Assembly: GCA_003344405.1 (NCBI GenBank)
Contig: NOWV01000006.1
Span: 992,001 to 1,056,000, forward strand
Reading direction: 5' to 3'
DNA length: 64,000 bases
DNA from: Trichoplax sp. H2
Taxonomy: Eukaryota > Placozoa > Uniplacotomia > Trichoplacea
Shown one piece after another: positions 11,599 to 25,900 of the stretch. Position numbers and translations under genes: made by a program. The notes below the pieces were generated by a model. It was not told where the DNA came from, did not search any database, and saw only the letters and a program-made list of their open reading frames with translations. Position 1 is the stretch's first letter; every line of letters begins with the position of its first letter.

Positions 11599-13433
11599 AG
11601 TAGCGTTGCTAATGCAAGGATTATACAATTATTTGTTCATAGCCCTAATATAACGTTAAATTCAATCAAATTTGAAATTTATATTGATTTTAAATGTATA
11701 TGTTGTAAGTAATCAAGTATGGTACACAAATGCATTTCAGTAAAATTTTCTTTGTCTCATCGAACAAGCGGTCTAGTTCTATATTGTAGCACAGCTTGTT
11801 CCAAGATTAGATTTAAGGCAGCTTGATAGCGATGATACCGTAAATTTATATTGTAAATCGAATTCTCTCTGTACAGTATATAAAATGTGTCTGTTAACTA
11901 TACACTCTATTGTATAGAGATATATTCTGGTATGTTTTCGATATTTATGTACAGAGTTTGAATCATGAAAAATCGTTATTAGTATTTTAATTATCTATAT
12001 TAAGAATAGCAACTGAATATATGTATTATCTATGACTCATGATCATAAACTAGCATAATTCATCAATTTAACCATCATGATTATACCTATAAGGTGTTTT
12101 CATTTGCCTGAGGACATTCTAGTAACTCTTTTGACATTGTGGTGGATCTTGAGATTGATCCCTGACACTTTGCATAAAATGCAGCTCGCACTTTGCTACT
12201 AGTTAATTGACCTTATTGAAGCTTGGACTATACATACTGTACATTAGCAAAAATCAAGAGAACAGGCGAAGCAAAGGAAGCGTAGTAGAGCAGCGTAATC
12301 AAGTGATCGTGTAAATCAATCTAAAGAAGTCTTCGGACTCTCCTTTTATAGGATTCTAGCTGTGACAGTAACTGACCGTTTTGTATCACAGCAACGTTGT
12401 ACTATACAGATATTCAAGTTTACTAAATTGCTAGGCAGTATTTTGATAATATAACATATTGATAATCTGTAATCTATGATTATGACTTATCTATTATAAT
12501 TATAATTATCAGACATGGACATTACGTTATTGTTCAGACTTTAGTGTAACGATACACATACGTTAAGGATTATAAATATTCGCGACAGACATTGTAAGTA
12601 AATTTCTTTCATTAGTCGAGTAGTCAGTAAAAGGAAGGCTACATAAGCAACAGACTAAAGGGACTATTAATTAAATCATTTCCTTTTAATAACTAGTGAC
12701 TCAAAATGAGGATTTAAGGAGGCTTTACAAAGAACAAGAAGCCTCATCAAATTAAATCGGAGCATTCAGGTAATACTGCTTATTTACTAGTTGAGAAATC
12801 ATTAATGCACTTACTGCAATCGTACACTCCTTAGCAATGAAATATCCTGACCTTCAACCATGAGCTACAGCCTACAGGTAGTCCACAGCTCAGAGGCAAG
12901 CCTCACTTGCTGCACAGTTCTTTTTATTATAGTTTAACCAAACAACGTAACTGGGTTTGTACATCATCTTCAACAAATTATATGATGTGACACTGGTATA
13001 GGTATGCCAATATATGAAAACAATTTCATCAATAACTATCGCTATAAGTACGTGTATACGAGTAACTTTCTAGCATAATATAAATATGTATTATATTAAT
13101 GAAGTCTTTCCAATTAGACAATTCGTAAATAACTCCATAATATACAGGTATAAACCTAATAAGAGATATACCAATTACATAAAATGCCTTAAAATTTTAA
13201 AAGTAATATAATAGTTATCGCAATTGATACCATAAGAATGAATCATGCATGACCTAATACTGATAGTCTCTTATCAGTGCTGCGAATAGACAATTCAATA
13301 TCATCTTAAATTCAATAATTTTAGAATGGTAGATTTAAGATTTATTCTGAATTGTCCAATTATTTTGCAAAATCCTTCGAACTATTTAGAGTAAGAAATC
13401 AAGGCAATACAGCTGATGATTTAGGTTAGCGCA
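11599..13433. other. Convergent spacer, CEP85-like / SUPT20H
   Basis: AT-rich 3'-3' spacer with only isolated pentamer words. Three short plus-strand stretches look exon-like: 11791-11839 (AQLVPRLDLRQLDSDDT before gtaaat), about 12247-12297 (QKSREQAKQRKRSRAA after an acceptor) and about 12700-12755 (TQNEDLRRLYKEQEASSN then a stop). Their phases do not join, so they may be exons of a small unrecognised gene or alternative 3' exons of the CEP85-like gene. Confidence 0.35.
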
Positions 13434-16400
13434 TTAAGGCTGCTGTTGATGATATTGCAACTGGATTTGTTGTTGTGGAGGCGTTTGTTGTTGTTGTTTT
13501 TGTTGTTGAAGTGAGCGCTGCGTTCGCCGAATTCCCAAACTACGCATGTGAGGTTCTTCCAATTGTTTTGGTGATTGACAGGATTGTTGCTCTCTCGGCT
13601 TTAGCTGTTGAAGATGTTGCTGGGATTGATTTATAGCTTGGGCGGGAAGATTCTGAGGCCGTTTATGTTGGTATTTCTGTATTAGAATCTGTCCCTGCTG
13701 TAAGTTTAGTGAATTGCCTACATTGGGTCGCAACTGTAGCATGTGTGATGCAGAACTGCTTGCCGTTTTAAGCATTGAATTATCGCTATTGCTCTCATTT
13801 CTATAGTTTTTACTGCTATTATTATTGTTATTATTGATATTAATATTTGCAGTACTAGTACCAGTATTACTTTTATTGTTAATGTTATTATTATTACTGT
13901 TACTGTTATTAATATTGGTGTTGCCGATATTGCCAGAATTATAATTCTTATTAAATGTAACACTAGTAGTCGTAGCAGTCATGCTACCAGTAGTGACATT
14001 GCTATTATTGCCGTGACTCATTGGCACTATTGATGATCCTCGACTATGCGCCGATATCGATTGATGTCTAGTGATTACAGCTGGACGAGATTGACTGTTT
14101 GACGGCGGTAAAACTGATACAGCCAATTGCTGCTGATTACGTTGAACAGGAGCAATACCCCTTATCGGCATATTAACATGCTGCTGTTGTTGATATTGAT
14201 TTCTTAAAAGTAATTTATTTTGTACCATTTTTCTAGCTTCAATGTTTGAAGGAGAATTGACATTAACAGCCTGCAATTCGTTATAAAAATATATTTCAGA
14301 TCAGAAGTAATTTACGTAAACGTACACATCCTGTATAATTATCATCTCACATTTGTAGGTGATACAGTACTGTACAAAGAAGATACCAAGAAAACACCTA
14401 CAAGATTTACACTAAGACTAGAATCAATCAATACAACGTGTAGGGTACTATTATACAGATGAAATGATTAAACTCTCATCAGCAAATACAGAAAATTAGC
14501 TTAAAAGTCTTAAGGCCACAGCCTTACACATGTATCGATAGTTTGCTACTACAGCGTGTAGCCGGATAAGATAACTTGTATTCTATTCCGTACCATACCC
14601 TTACGCGTCCGAGTAATTTGGTCTCAGAGGGTGTTATCGTTCGTATATACAGTACTTATACTAGCACGATTCTGAGGTCAGGATTCTAATGAAAAGTTGG
14701 CTAATACTGTATGGATGTCACATTTTTTTCAAGTTTGAAGCCTACTTTTTTAATACTTTCTTTGTTTATTAATTTAACATATAGTAACATATACATTTAT
14801 ATAAACACTACGCCTATAAGTAGATACATCTTATTCCTCTAATTGCTTTCGCAATACCAGGCCTGACATTTATAGTATTCAAAAGTTAAGCTAGGGCAAA
14901 TGACATTTGTAATCAATTTACAGCTACTTTTTCAAGAGTTGTCTTTGTAAACGAATTACACTAAAGAACCTGCAAATTGAAAGTAAAAATAGTGCACTGA
15001 TCGTCACCATTTTTAAACACGTTACAGCGGTTGCGTACTAACTCAAATACACGGGTACTTTCGTATATCTAAAGTTTAGGGTCTAAGGGTCTCTACTTAT
15101 ACCTTGCAGGTTAATAGCACGATTATATTATTGATGAGAATACTAAGAGTAAAATCATTCATTACAGTAAGAGCCCGTGATGCATACAGCTTACACTTCA
15201 TTTATATAGAAGCATGTTATGAAATTAATAGCTACATTAAAAGGCCGCCAAGAAGCGTACCAAATCTACGTATTATAGCACATTAATAATTATAATTGGT
15301 CAATAATTACCAGGTAATTCAACAATATGATAGGGTGTACAAGCAAGAATGTTTTACTGGGTACCAAGAAGTTTTCACATATACTTCTAAGTACGCCAAT
15401 GAAATTTCCTTTATACACTATATCATAAGGTTCAATTGCCAGATTGTGTTCATAGTAACTTTTACAATCCACCTACCGGAGCTATTGGTGCCAGCTGTAT
15501 AGTGCTAACAATTGTAGTATTGGCCAAATTTCCAGTAGCCACGGACCCAGTGGCCGGTGATACAGGTGAAATGGGTGTTCCCTGTTGCGAAATGATGTAC
15601 TGTCTTCCAAAAGTATTACTCGCAACATTTACAGCAGGAGTATTAACACCCGTTGTTTTCATATCAGTAGGTGGAACTCTTTAATTTTATAAATGCGAAA
15701 GAATCGTCAATAATGATGATTTCTTACAACATTTTAACATAACTGCATTTACAATTTAAACGTGATAACCTGAAGTGTTGTAGCTGGACACTGCTGTTTT
15801 GGACACCCGGTGATGAGGGGGGTGAAGTAATTAGAGTCATGTTAGGACGCACTCCATACTGAATAAACTGCTTTGATGGTAGAGTTTGGCATCGCAATTG
15901 AGATTGTGAAATTACTACAGGACTTGGACTACTCGCAGGGATGTTTGTCACTTGCCTATACTGTGTATGAGAGAAACTACTGTTATGATAGCATGATAAC
16001 TATAACTATGAGTTTTATACAGAATTCAATCGCATCATAAATTACCATTGTATTACAGCCACTAACAGTAGAGTTCTTATTCAAGACAGATCTAAACCAT
16101 TTCAATACATGAAAATAACTTTAAATTACGGAGACGAACATTTCCGAAATAGAGATAATGCGTATAAAATTTACGTACAATCGCCCTTGAGAAAGTTCAT
16201 CTGTCTGTGATCGTTCAGAGTTTGTACTCTGATCCTACGTTTAAAAAATTACCAGTGTTACTACAAGATGCAAGAAAGATCTAAATATAAATGATATCTA
16301 ACAACCCTAAATCTAGCCGCATACTGTAGATTTTGAGGAAGCTATCTTCACTGGATTTCTCCCTTCTTCAGTAACAAGTTCCTTAAATTGCTCTAAGTAT

Positions 16401-19400
16401 CTGAAATTCCCCAAGAAATATGTATATTCGTATATTGAAATGTATACAGAAATTCTAATGTCTAGATTACACGTAATCCTACAAATTTCGAATTAAGTAA
16501 TTGGATAACCTTTTCGCACTTTCTATCCCCCCTAGTTCGAACCTGGATACGTGTACAATATAAAGTTACGAATATTTTTAAATTACTGCATATTTATACT
16601 GGCGATAATAGTAGATTACTTCATATCACAATTAATAAAATGAAACAAAACTACTTTTAATGGATACATTGATACCTGCATGAAGTATTTAATTTGTTTC
16701 CAGCTTCCTTACTAGAAAGGCTTTCAATAAACAGTTCGCCAACGTAACTATCATCCACTGGTCTTTTCATGATGATAAGACGTGACTGAGAATTTCTACT
16801 TTCGTTTGTTTCTCCTTGAAACAAAATGTTTTGCACGACTTCCTGTAGAAATAATTCCAGAATAAATCAATGTTTTAGCAAAGCTGTGCTAAAATATCAG
16901 CAAGGCGCCAGAATAGACAATAAAACAAAAGATTCTCCCTACCAAAGAATAGTCAGGTGAAAATTTTATTGCATCTTTCTTTTTTGCGTATTTTTCCACC
17001 TAGGTCAAAATCACAATATAAGTTCGAATCTATTTCATATATAAGTTCTACTACCAGTGCACGTCGTTACCTCTAAATTAGAAGGCAAATTGAGTAATAT
17101 TTTTTGTTGCTTCCAGGTATCAACAACCTTTATTGTTTATATAAATTTTCATGCCGAAGTTATTAGAAAGTCACACATATTGCAGATAGTAAAATTTTAA
17201 TCGCGATCTATTTTAGGTATAAGCCTTAAAAAATTCGAACCGGTTTGGCTATTTTTAAATCAAATTTTATATTCGATCTCTTCTTGTGACTTTCACAAAG
17301 AAAATCGACCAAGCATAACTGGTTCCTAGTAGTCATCCTATCTAATAACAAAGAACGATTTCCCGTCCCTGATACGTTACGCTTAACCAGCCTAACAAAA
17401 TTCGTCATTTATAAAAGCTAATAAGATTATATAGCGCATATTTGATAATTAATTTGAGCCCTTGCATCGTATATCACACTATAAAGAAAGCAGCTGAAAT
17501 TTATAAACTTCATGAGATACTAACATACGTAAATATCACAATGCTTGACCTTTCAAAATTACCTTTTGATCTTCCAATTGTTATATTTAATTCTATTGTA
17601 CTGGAGCTTGTTGCATACACGTAAAACATTGATAGAAGAATCTAAGCATAAAGGATTCTACAAATGGTTTTAAAAAGTTAGCTAATCAAAATCACTTTGA
17701 TATTAAATCTAGTAAAGAGAGGATGACGCTCAAGCTCTAACTCCATGATCGACTGATTACTGATACGGCATAAGCATTAATAAAGCATATAAGCTAATAT
17801 ATTGCTTTAATAATAAGGTATATTTAAACTTCATACCTGCGTTGCTAAAAGAATTTCGCTTTCCAACCTAAGTTTATCATCCTACAATTACATATGTATA
17901 TGCTTACCTACAGTTCTAGTAATTTATGAGAAATAATGAATTATGCATATTAAATTTATGGCTTACTTGCGTCCAGTTGCCAGTCTTTGTCATAGTATTA
18001 ATATCATTAATGAGTGTCTAAAAACAATCCAAATCAAGTATTATCACAGCGCAAACAGCTTACATAAATAGTGTTATAATAGAACCTGATACAAAACAAA
18101 GTACTCATACTCCATACAGGTCATCACCTCGGCAGTAGGGTGTAAAATTAGATAGTTGCGATCAAAATTTTTAGCGGATTCCGGTTTGCAACGATAATCT
18201 CTAACTTCGACAACCACACATCCATTGTCAAAAACAGGTAACTATCCAAATTAAAACACAATAAATTCCTTTCATATAGAATTTATAATATCTAACTGTG
18301 CCTAGGCTCACTACAGTTCTGTCAACATATGTCATCTTAAGCATTATAAAACAATCCAAACCAATAATGCAATCTTTACAGATATCTTGTAATTCTTACT
18401 TTGTTATTATCGAGTATACTAAGTAGGACAGGCGGAATCTAAAGATTAAATTGAAGAATTCGAATGGATAATTGACTACCTTAGATAGAAGTGATTAATA
18501 TTCTATTTATCAATTATACAGCAAGATCTTATTTTGGAATACACATAATCGTTTACCTCAAGGGAATCCAAGTATCGCAAAAGTTCATCTTCCTGTGTAG
18601 TATGATTAAATAAGAGTATTGTGTTAAGCTTTCGAAGTAAAGAGTCTAGCAGCTAATGATTATTCTAAATTTACTTCCTTCAGATTGTTTACTCACCTCA
18701 TATGAAAAAAAGACTGGTTGTAATTCTATTATTATAAGACAGATATCAGAGAGGCAATTCAATGAAACTCAGAAGTATTCTTAAGACTTAATGACGCGTA
18801 ACCAGTTTTAACTATTAATATCAATATCAAATTTACAGCCAGAACCTAATTTGTTATCTCCTCTTAGGGCAACTGAATATCCTTTGTCTGAATGAAATAA
18901 ACTGATGATTATTGAAGCTGATCCTTCCTGATCTATTAATTTATTTGCCAGATATACACTAGGTAGCAGCTCCTAGAACGAATCACAATTCATGGGGTTA
19001 GTTGCTACACCTTACCATTGATGACGTTATAAAAACAATGGAAAAACATATATGCGGAGAACAGGGATGGGTAATGTCTGAGATAGCCAGCGAGCGATAA
19101 GTGGTGTACAGTACTTTATGAACGAGAAAATTCCCTGATTCGTAGTTTTTGTTAAATTACAACGTCCATTTAGATTTACGCACCTTTTTCAACAGTTTCC
19201 TTGATTTTATTTCACATGCCTTCACATAGGCATCGTATAATTTACTATGTAATGAATTACTAATAATTCGTCGACAAATTTACAAGAATTAGATAATAAA
19301 TTCTTAAGAAAAGGATACATGCGAGGGTGTATTAATATAATGTTCTATTATATGTTATATTAAATGTAAGATACCATTGCTATCCTTATGAGTACTAACC

Positions 19401-19729
19401 TGTAAGTGCTAAATATAGGTCTGATCTTCAAGCGATTGTACTGAATTCTTCTAACAATTTCCTATTTATTGTAAGTAGACGGTTATTACAAAATTTAAAA
19501 TAAATGTGAATTGTTGTATTTTAGCTTAATATAATGATAGTAGATACAGTCATGGCCTACTTGATGATAAATCTAGTAGTCCATGACTCCAGTAGATCAT
19601 AATTACGGCAGCAATTATTATCAGATTATATGTTGATTATGATTCTCTTTAATAATTATAATCTATAGAACTATAAAACTAGCTTACATCTACTTCGTCT
19701 GCAGTTGATACAACTGGGGCTGACTTCAT
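13434..19729 (-). CDS. SUPT20H: SPT20 homologue, SAGA subunit (SUPT20H)
   Basis: SPT20 (FAM48A) is a structural SAGA subunit. Minus-strand exons: 19688-19729 (ATG), 19400-19461, 19184-19259, 18837-18972, 18557-18628, 18400-18438, 18128-18241, 17967-18017, 17837-17881, 17563-17657, 17241-17391, 16943-16999, 16676-16842, 15770-15955, 15477-15678 and 13434-14270. Family motifs in order: LHSKLYDAYVKACE, DELLRYLDSLEIPPVLLSIL, FDNGCVVVEVRDYRCKPESA, LILHPTAE, TKTGNWTQ, DKLRLESEILLAT, PLCLDSSINV, CLVDFLCESHKKRS and VEKYAKKKDAIKF. Each aligns with human SUPT20H. The C-terminal half is low complexity; the last exon has long Asn, Ser and Gln runs, and Gln-rich tails are usual in this family. One phase break remains between the exons at 18837 and 18557. 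The start is the only in-frame ATG of a short first exon. Confidence 0.92.
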
Positions 19730-21238
19730 TATTTTTTGTTTAATCTGTTAAAAGAAAAGAAATTTAATAAATTTGGTTTATGAAATTATAAACGGAAACC
19801 CCGAATGAATAACTAGAAAACAGCAAATAAAGTTAACTCATAACTATCTTTACATTCTCCAAATATACGTATAGTACAATACAATTTGGCACTTCTGCTA
19901 AAGATAACGCAGACAGGTGATATTATGCAAAAACAAAGAAATCGTTAGAACTCGAGTTGTTGTATAGGTAACGACTTCGACTACAGGACAACTCATTCCT
20001 TTCACCATTTATACGTATAGTAGATTGCACGCAAATGTTTGATAAGGCCAACAGTTTATTAATTAATTAATTATATTATTAAATTATTATATGGATCTAT
20101 TCCTAATCTTTCACTAATAATTAAGTTAATTATACATACCTATATGATATGCAAATCTATAAACGAGTCATCATATCGTTATTAAAAATTATTGTACTGT
20201 AATATGGACAGTAATTAATACTATAATATATTCTAACCCTACAAGCGTAATTGCCCATGATGCACTAATTTTCGAATTTAGTGTCGAGGCATTACTTGTA
20301 CTGGAAGTAAAACCATTTATCTAACTGGCTAATACACTTAATTACAGTAATTTGCACAAGTAGTTTTGGCCTGTTACAACTCACTTATACCTTATACGTA
20401 TATGAAACACATCAAAATGCATTAAAATTCTTACAAACTGGGTGAAAACATGAATTTTCTGCTGTCTTGCGTAATCTAAAAAGTAAAAGTATAAGACAAG
20501 ATACTACATACGCTTATATTTCCTATGCACTTTAGATAGAGAAAACAGTAAGTTTCTGCGTATTTTAGGTCGTTGAATGTCAGTATTTACTACACATATA
20601 TCACCCTGTTGCGTCCGGTACTAGTGTACATTGGACAGTTTAATTCATAAATTTTCTTTACCGAGGATTCAAAGAGATACTTTATTTCACTACCAATAGT
20701 AGTATTTATTCACGCAATGATTCTATATGACTGTAATATCTTACAGTGGTTTTAGACTTTTAGCCCGATCTTTCTTTTCAAAAGGCAGTAAGGAATCGCA
20801 TTAACGTGCCTTCAACAGAATAATAAATGAATAAATCCAAGTTTATTAAGAGTCTTTGTACTGTACTGTAGATAATACAGAGACCATAACTATGATAACT
20901 TACCACATACAGGGCCTACTCGCTACTTTTCCTCCCTTCTAAAGAAATATTCGCGAACTTTTGCCCTTAAAATTAAAGAGAACAAGAAAGTTGTCGCAGT
21001 CCTCAAAAAGAGTAGTTGGAGCCTGGGAACATACCAGAGCCAATCTACAGTACATTTTGCAAGACTCTGATATACTGTACGAGTGTCAATTAGTGTACTG
21101 TACACTGTACAGTACTGTACGGTACAGTACAGTACAGGTTCAGGTTCAATAGTAAATAAATAATAATAAATGAATAAATAAATAAATAATAATAATATAC
21201 TAATTGTAAAATAAGATAAAAACAAAAAACTTATTAGA
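19730..21238. other. Upstream region of SUPT20H
   Basis: AT-rich spacer 5' of SUPT20H. No coding exon recognised. It contains a pentamer patch at 20857-20875 and a dense pentamer array at 21060-21140, followed by an AAT/AATA-rich run. It ends at the tRNA gene. Confidence 0.5.
21060..21140. repeat. CTGTA/TACAG pentamer palindromic array
   Basis: Contains ctgtacactgtacagtactg and ggtacagtacagtacaggtt. Same pentamer as elsewhere; lies 5' of SUPT20H and about 100 bp from the tRNA-Val gene. Confidence 0.85.
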
Positions 21239-21311
21239 TGTTTCCGCCCGGGATCGAACCGGGGACCTTGCGCGTGTTAGGCGCACGTGATAACCACTAC
21301 ACTACGGAAAC
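21239..21311 (-). tRNA. tRNA-Val (anticodon AAC)
   Basis: The minus strand reads GTTTCCGTAGTGTAGTGGTT at the 5' end (A box) and ends GGTTCGATCCCGGGCGGAAA + CA (B box, T arm and acceptor). The acceptor stem GTTTCCG pairs with CGGAAAC, and the discriminator is A. The anticodon loop centres on CTAACAC, giving AAC (Val). The length is 73 nt, with no intron and no encoded CCA. It is near-identical to vertebrate tRNA-Val-AAC. Folding by eye leaves all four stems paired. Confidence 0.97.
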
Positions 21312-22920
21312 AACTCCTGAAGGAGCTTGTCAATTTAACAGTTTTATATTATACTCACGTCGTCAGCTCACTACTTCGCAATCAGAAGATCTTGGTCATC
21401 CTTTATAATCTTTATGAGTTATCTAGTGCTGTACAGTATTCCTTCACTATATAGTGTGTTACAGTACGCGATTCAGAAGAATTAGATTATAATTTAGGAG
21501 GAAAAAAGTTTGTTGTTCCGAACCTTTCTCAGGTCTAGCTATGAATAATAATTACGTGATTCCTCGTTACGTGTTCGTATTGAGTTCATGAATATTTACA
21601 TTGGATCCCAATGTTTTGAGCATACACAAAAATAATAATTTCGAGATAGTTGTTAACATTGCTTTGAGAGTCGTGGCCTAGTTAAAAATTATTTAAACTC
21701 TATGAATATATAAAATTCAAAATTTATGTACAGTACGTTACACGTAGGCATAAATCACGAGTAATAACAATCGAAATTGTTTCAATAAAATAATAATTAT
21801 TATCTACGCTTTTCTAAACTCACATATGAATATATATATATATATATCGGTATAATTGGATCTCCACTGTGCCCGAACGTTATAATGAAGTTAAAGCATA
21901 GATTTTGCATCATGGTTGTGAATGTACCACATTTAAGGATTACGCTATTTGAACTTTGTATAGTGTATAATTTGAATCTACTTAGATACTGATATTCATT
22001 GAACATACAGGATACGATGATCAGATTAAATTGTAAATAATAAAATTATATGATACATGCTGAGGTGCTGGAGCAATTTTATTTTTAGTGTTTTTCGAAA
22101 TGGCACTGTTTCATATTGTCTGGCACTTATAATAATTTAGCGAGTATGATATAAATAATTAATCAGAGATCAAAGGCAAATTGCTAATAGGTAATAAAAA
22201 GAGGAGTTATCAGTTACTATAAGCAATGACACGATGGACAATTCACTCCAAAAGAGTGTATATTGTTACTAGTATTATTAAGGCTATCAGATAGCCAAAA
22301 ATCTAGCAAAGGCAATACGCAATCTTTCAAAATTATAACCTACGACTTATTATACAGTATTACAGCAGCTAAATTAAATGAAACGTTTAATAACCGAATA
22401 CAAGAATAATGTTACGTTACGTTATAATGGCTTTCTTATTAATGTATACCTGACGCTAAAAACTTTGTGCACCTTCAATCTCACATAAATGTGGCTATAA
22501 GTATGAAATTAGTTGTCGCAATGAAGTAAGTATCTAATATCATGTACTATCATCATACGCTTCAACATCAACAATCGTAGCAACAAATTATAAAGATTTT
22601 TTAAAAGCAATGTAAAACAGATCTCAACAATATCTATAGCCGTTATTAAAGCCATATTATTTATAGCCTAAATACACAATGCCATCTCTAATAATTGATT
22701 ATAGATATATATACACATCGTATACATATATATATATGTATGTATGTATATAATACAGACAATATGGGTTAGATCTCGAAGTAAATTTATAAAGTTTCAG
22801 TATTAATAGCATTTTAAGACACAATCGAGTATAGACATAATCTGATTTTCTTCCGGTTATTCGAATCTAACGTTAATCGGCATAATAACATCTAAAGTTA
22901 GTTTTTGATTATAGAAATGC
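21312..22920. other. Spacer between tRNA-Val and parkin 3' end
   Basis: AT-rich, no exon recognised. Contains short TA microsatellites near 21832-21850 and 22690-22755 and a few isolated pentamer words. Probably holds the parkin 3' UTR. Confidence 0.5.
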
Positions 22921-25900
22921 TTATAAACCAAACCAATGATCATCACGGCAATTGCTATTCCATTCCTTGCAACATATCCAACACCATTGAAATCTACATC
23001 TTGGAATGGGACACGACATGTGCATGCAACCACCTATAATTAATTTTATGGAAATAAAAGGTGATATCACAACCCAGAAAAAAAATCTTAGAGAAAATGC
23101 GATCTAGTTCTTAACACAATGCGGAGCTATGGCACAGTAAAGTTACTAAATAGTCTTTAACAGTTATACTTTGATATAATATCACTGATGCGAGCACAAC
23201 ATTTGCTTATCATATGGTATATTCATAGAATAAATTTAAGCTGTAGATATCTGCTCACAAACCACTTTTTTGAATAGGTGTATTGCATTTTGGGCAGGGT
23301 TTAGAAATCTTCTTAATAGTTTCTTTAGTTTTACGCTCCCACCTAGCCTTATCAGCATCTGCTGCATTGATACGATATGGCTGTGAAATAAAATAGTAAG
23401 AAGTATTACAATAACACGATAGTAGTTATTTCTTGTAATTATGTTATAATTCTGATTAAACAAACCTGTGTATAATTGTGGCAGTTATCAGATATTTCAT
23501 ATGTTTCGCACGATCCTTCATGCCAGACTTTCAGGCATCGACGACAAAAAATTAACTATTGGAGTAAATAATTTTATTCCTGAATTGGGATGGGAAATAT
23601 CTATCCTGATTAAGTAACGTACTACTGTACATACTCCGCAGCCAATTTTATCAGGGCATTCTATACAGTTATCATCGCCATCATAGAGTATGCCTTGCCC
23701 ACAATTGGGCCCGGGGCAAAGAACGCCTCCTAAACTTAAAGTTAGTTCTTCGGCTCCAAATTTATGGTAGCGTTCATACTTGAAGAGATTTACAGAAACG
23801 ATAAATTAAATGCACAGCACATTGTTATAACAATGCCGAAATTTAGCAGTAAACTATTTATCCTCACGTTTTTCTTTCCAAGAATTCGAAAATGATGACA
23901 GTCTTTAATATGAGAACCTTCGCAACCAACTTAAAATCAATGAAAATCAATGAGAATTTATCATTATTACTTCTGCTGTAACTTTACAAGATTAAATGGT
24001 TCCTTATAAGGCAGCATCCTAACCCATAATAACATTTATATTTACCTGGGCAAGGAATCGTATAGCCTATGCCTTCTACGAAATCAAATTGCCGATCATT
24101 CATTTTAGTAAGGCAGAGCTCGCGAAAGCAATTTAAGCATAGCGTATGTCCACTTTCACAGCTAAATACCAACACTACGTCTCTGAAAGAATAATTTGCA
24201 ATTTTTTTGCTTTAGAGGTGAAAAATAACGTCAATACTATACAACACAGTGATCAACAAATAGAAAGCACGAATTTTGCTTCACTTTCTGACCTCTGTTC
24301 GTAACAAATTAAACATGGAACTGCTCTAGTATTAGTACGAATTTGATACAACGGTGCCGAGAACTCATTTTCATCGGTTAAATGAGATCCACACTTGAAA
24401 TAAAATTCCTAAAAAATCTTAATCTTATAAAAAGGATCTTGCATATTTTTATAACTATTACAACATTCGATCATAAGTATTATTTCAACAATAATAACGA
24501 AAAATAAAGCTTACAACAATAGTATTTGAACACTCAAATTGACAAGTTCCTTTGATTCTGCCATAAATTAAAATATCATCCCATGATTCAGGCCCCTAAT
24601 AACAAAATATCAATATAAACTTTATAGTGCACATTGGCAAAACCGTCTAAATTCTATGAATTTTGTGCCTCATGCTAGCATAGCTCTTTAGCAGTAAAAT
24701 GATATTTATCTGATATTCAAAATGATAACTTTCATATTTAAAAGCCTAATAATGCTGCAGACTATAGACTTAGCAATCGTATTAATGTGACTAACAACAT
24801 AAAATCAAAATTAGAAATTAGTTTAAAGCATCTAAACGTCTGGATATCATCAGTCATGTGCACAAATGCGCGCACTCGTACGATAGCAGCGCAAAATCAC
24901 GAAAAGTATCTAAGTACTCACCCGGACGAGTGTAACAGAACTCTCTTTACATTTGCTACATCTTGCACGTAATTTACCAGGTGTAACGGTACCGCAACGT
25001 TTACAATACACATAAAAACGAGAAGATATGTTATGGCCTAATAAACAAAGCAGAAACAATTACGTTATATGTTAATATATAGTGGCACCGTATAAAGAAA
25101 ACCAGAAAATGAAAAATACTACTAGGATAAATGTAAAATTTACATCATTGATTGTAGTAGAGAGTTCTTAATTAGACTCTTAACTTTAATTATATATAAT
25201 TATAATATAGTACTAGCTTATGCACGCCGTGCAAATGAGATTTTGTGATTATATTTATACGAGTGTGACTTTAGATTTACAGTTAATGAAATATTTCACT
25301 GATTTATATTACTGCACTAAGCCAGAGTATCATAACTGTTGGATCTCATTTCGCTTAATTATATTTTGTACTCACAGTCAAAAATTTACATTAACATTTA
25401 ACATATGTTATGGGACATTGGGACTGGTCATTATCATAAATGAATCATGCGATATTTCAGTCCATTAGCCAATATGCAGACTGACAAGTATACGTATAGT
25501 ACTATATCATGGACTTCTAAGAGAACTTCACTTAGAAGTTCTAGACAGTATTATATGCTTCGAAAAAATGTACTCAGTACACTACAGTACAAAACCTAAT
25601 CTTAGTGTACAGTCAAGAAATTAGTAATTCTTGATAATATCGCTATTTAGGCCGAAGTCCGTCAGTCTATTAACAATAAGTGACAGAAATTTGTTTAATT
25701 TACGTACTAGGATCTGAATTCTTATCAATCGCTTTCATGATCATAGCTTCTTCAATAGGTAATCCTGTGGCCGGGTAGTAATTATTTAGATTGCAGTTTT
25801 TATCAACCCTCACTCCTTCATTTTCATCATCTTGCGATCTTAAAATAGCGTGAACAATGCTGAAAGTAGAAATTTGGCACTCCTATAGAAATGACATTTA

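Noticed and set aside
16505-16560. tagttcgaacctgg as a tRNA B box
   Set aside because: No matching A box, acceptor stem or anticodon arm could be placed around it.
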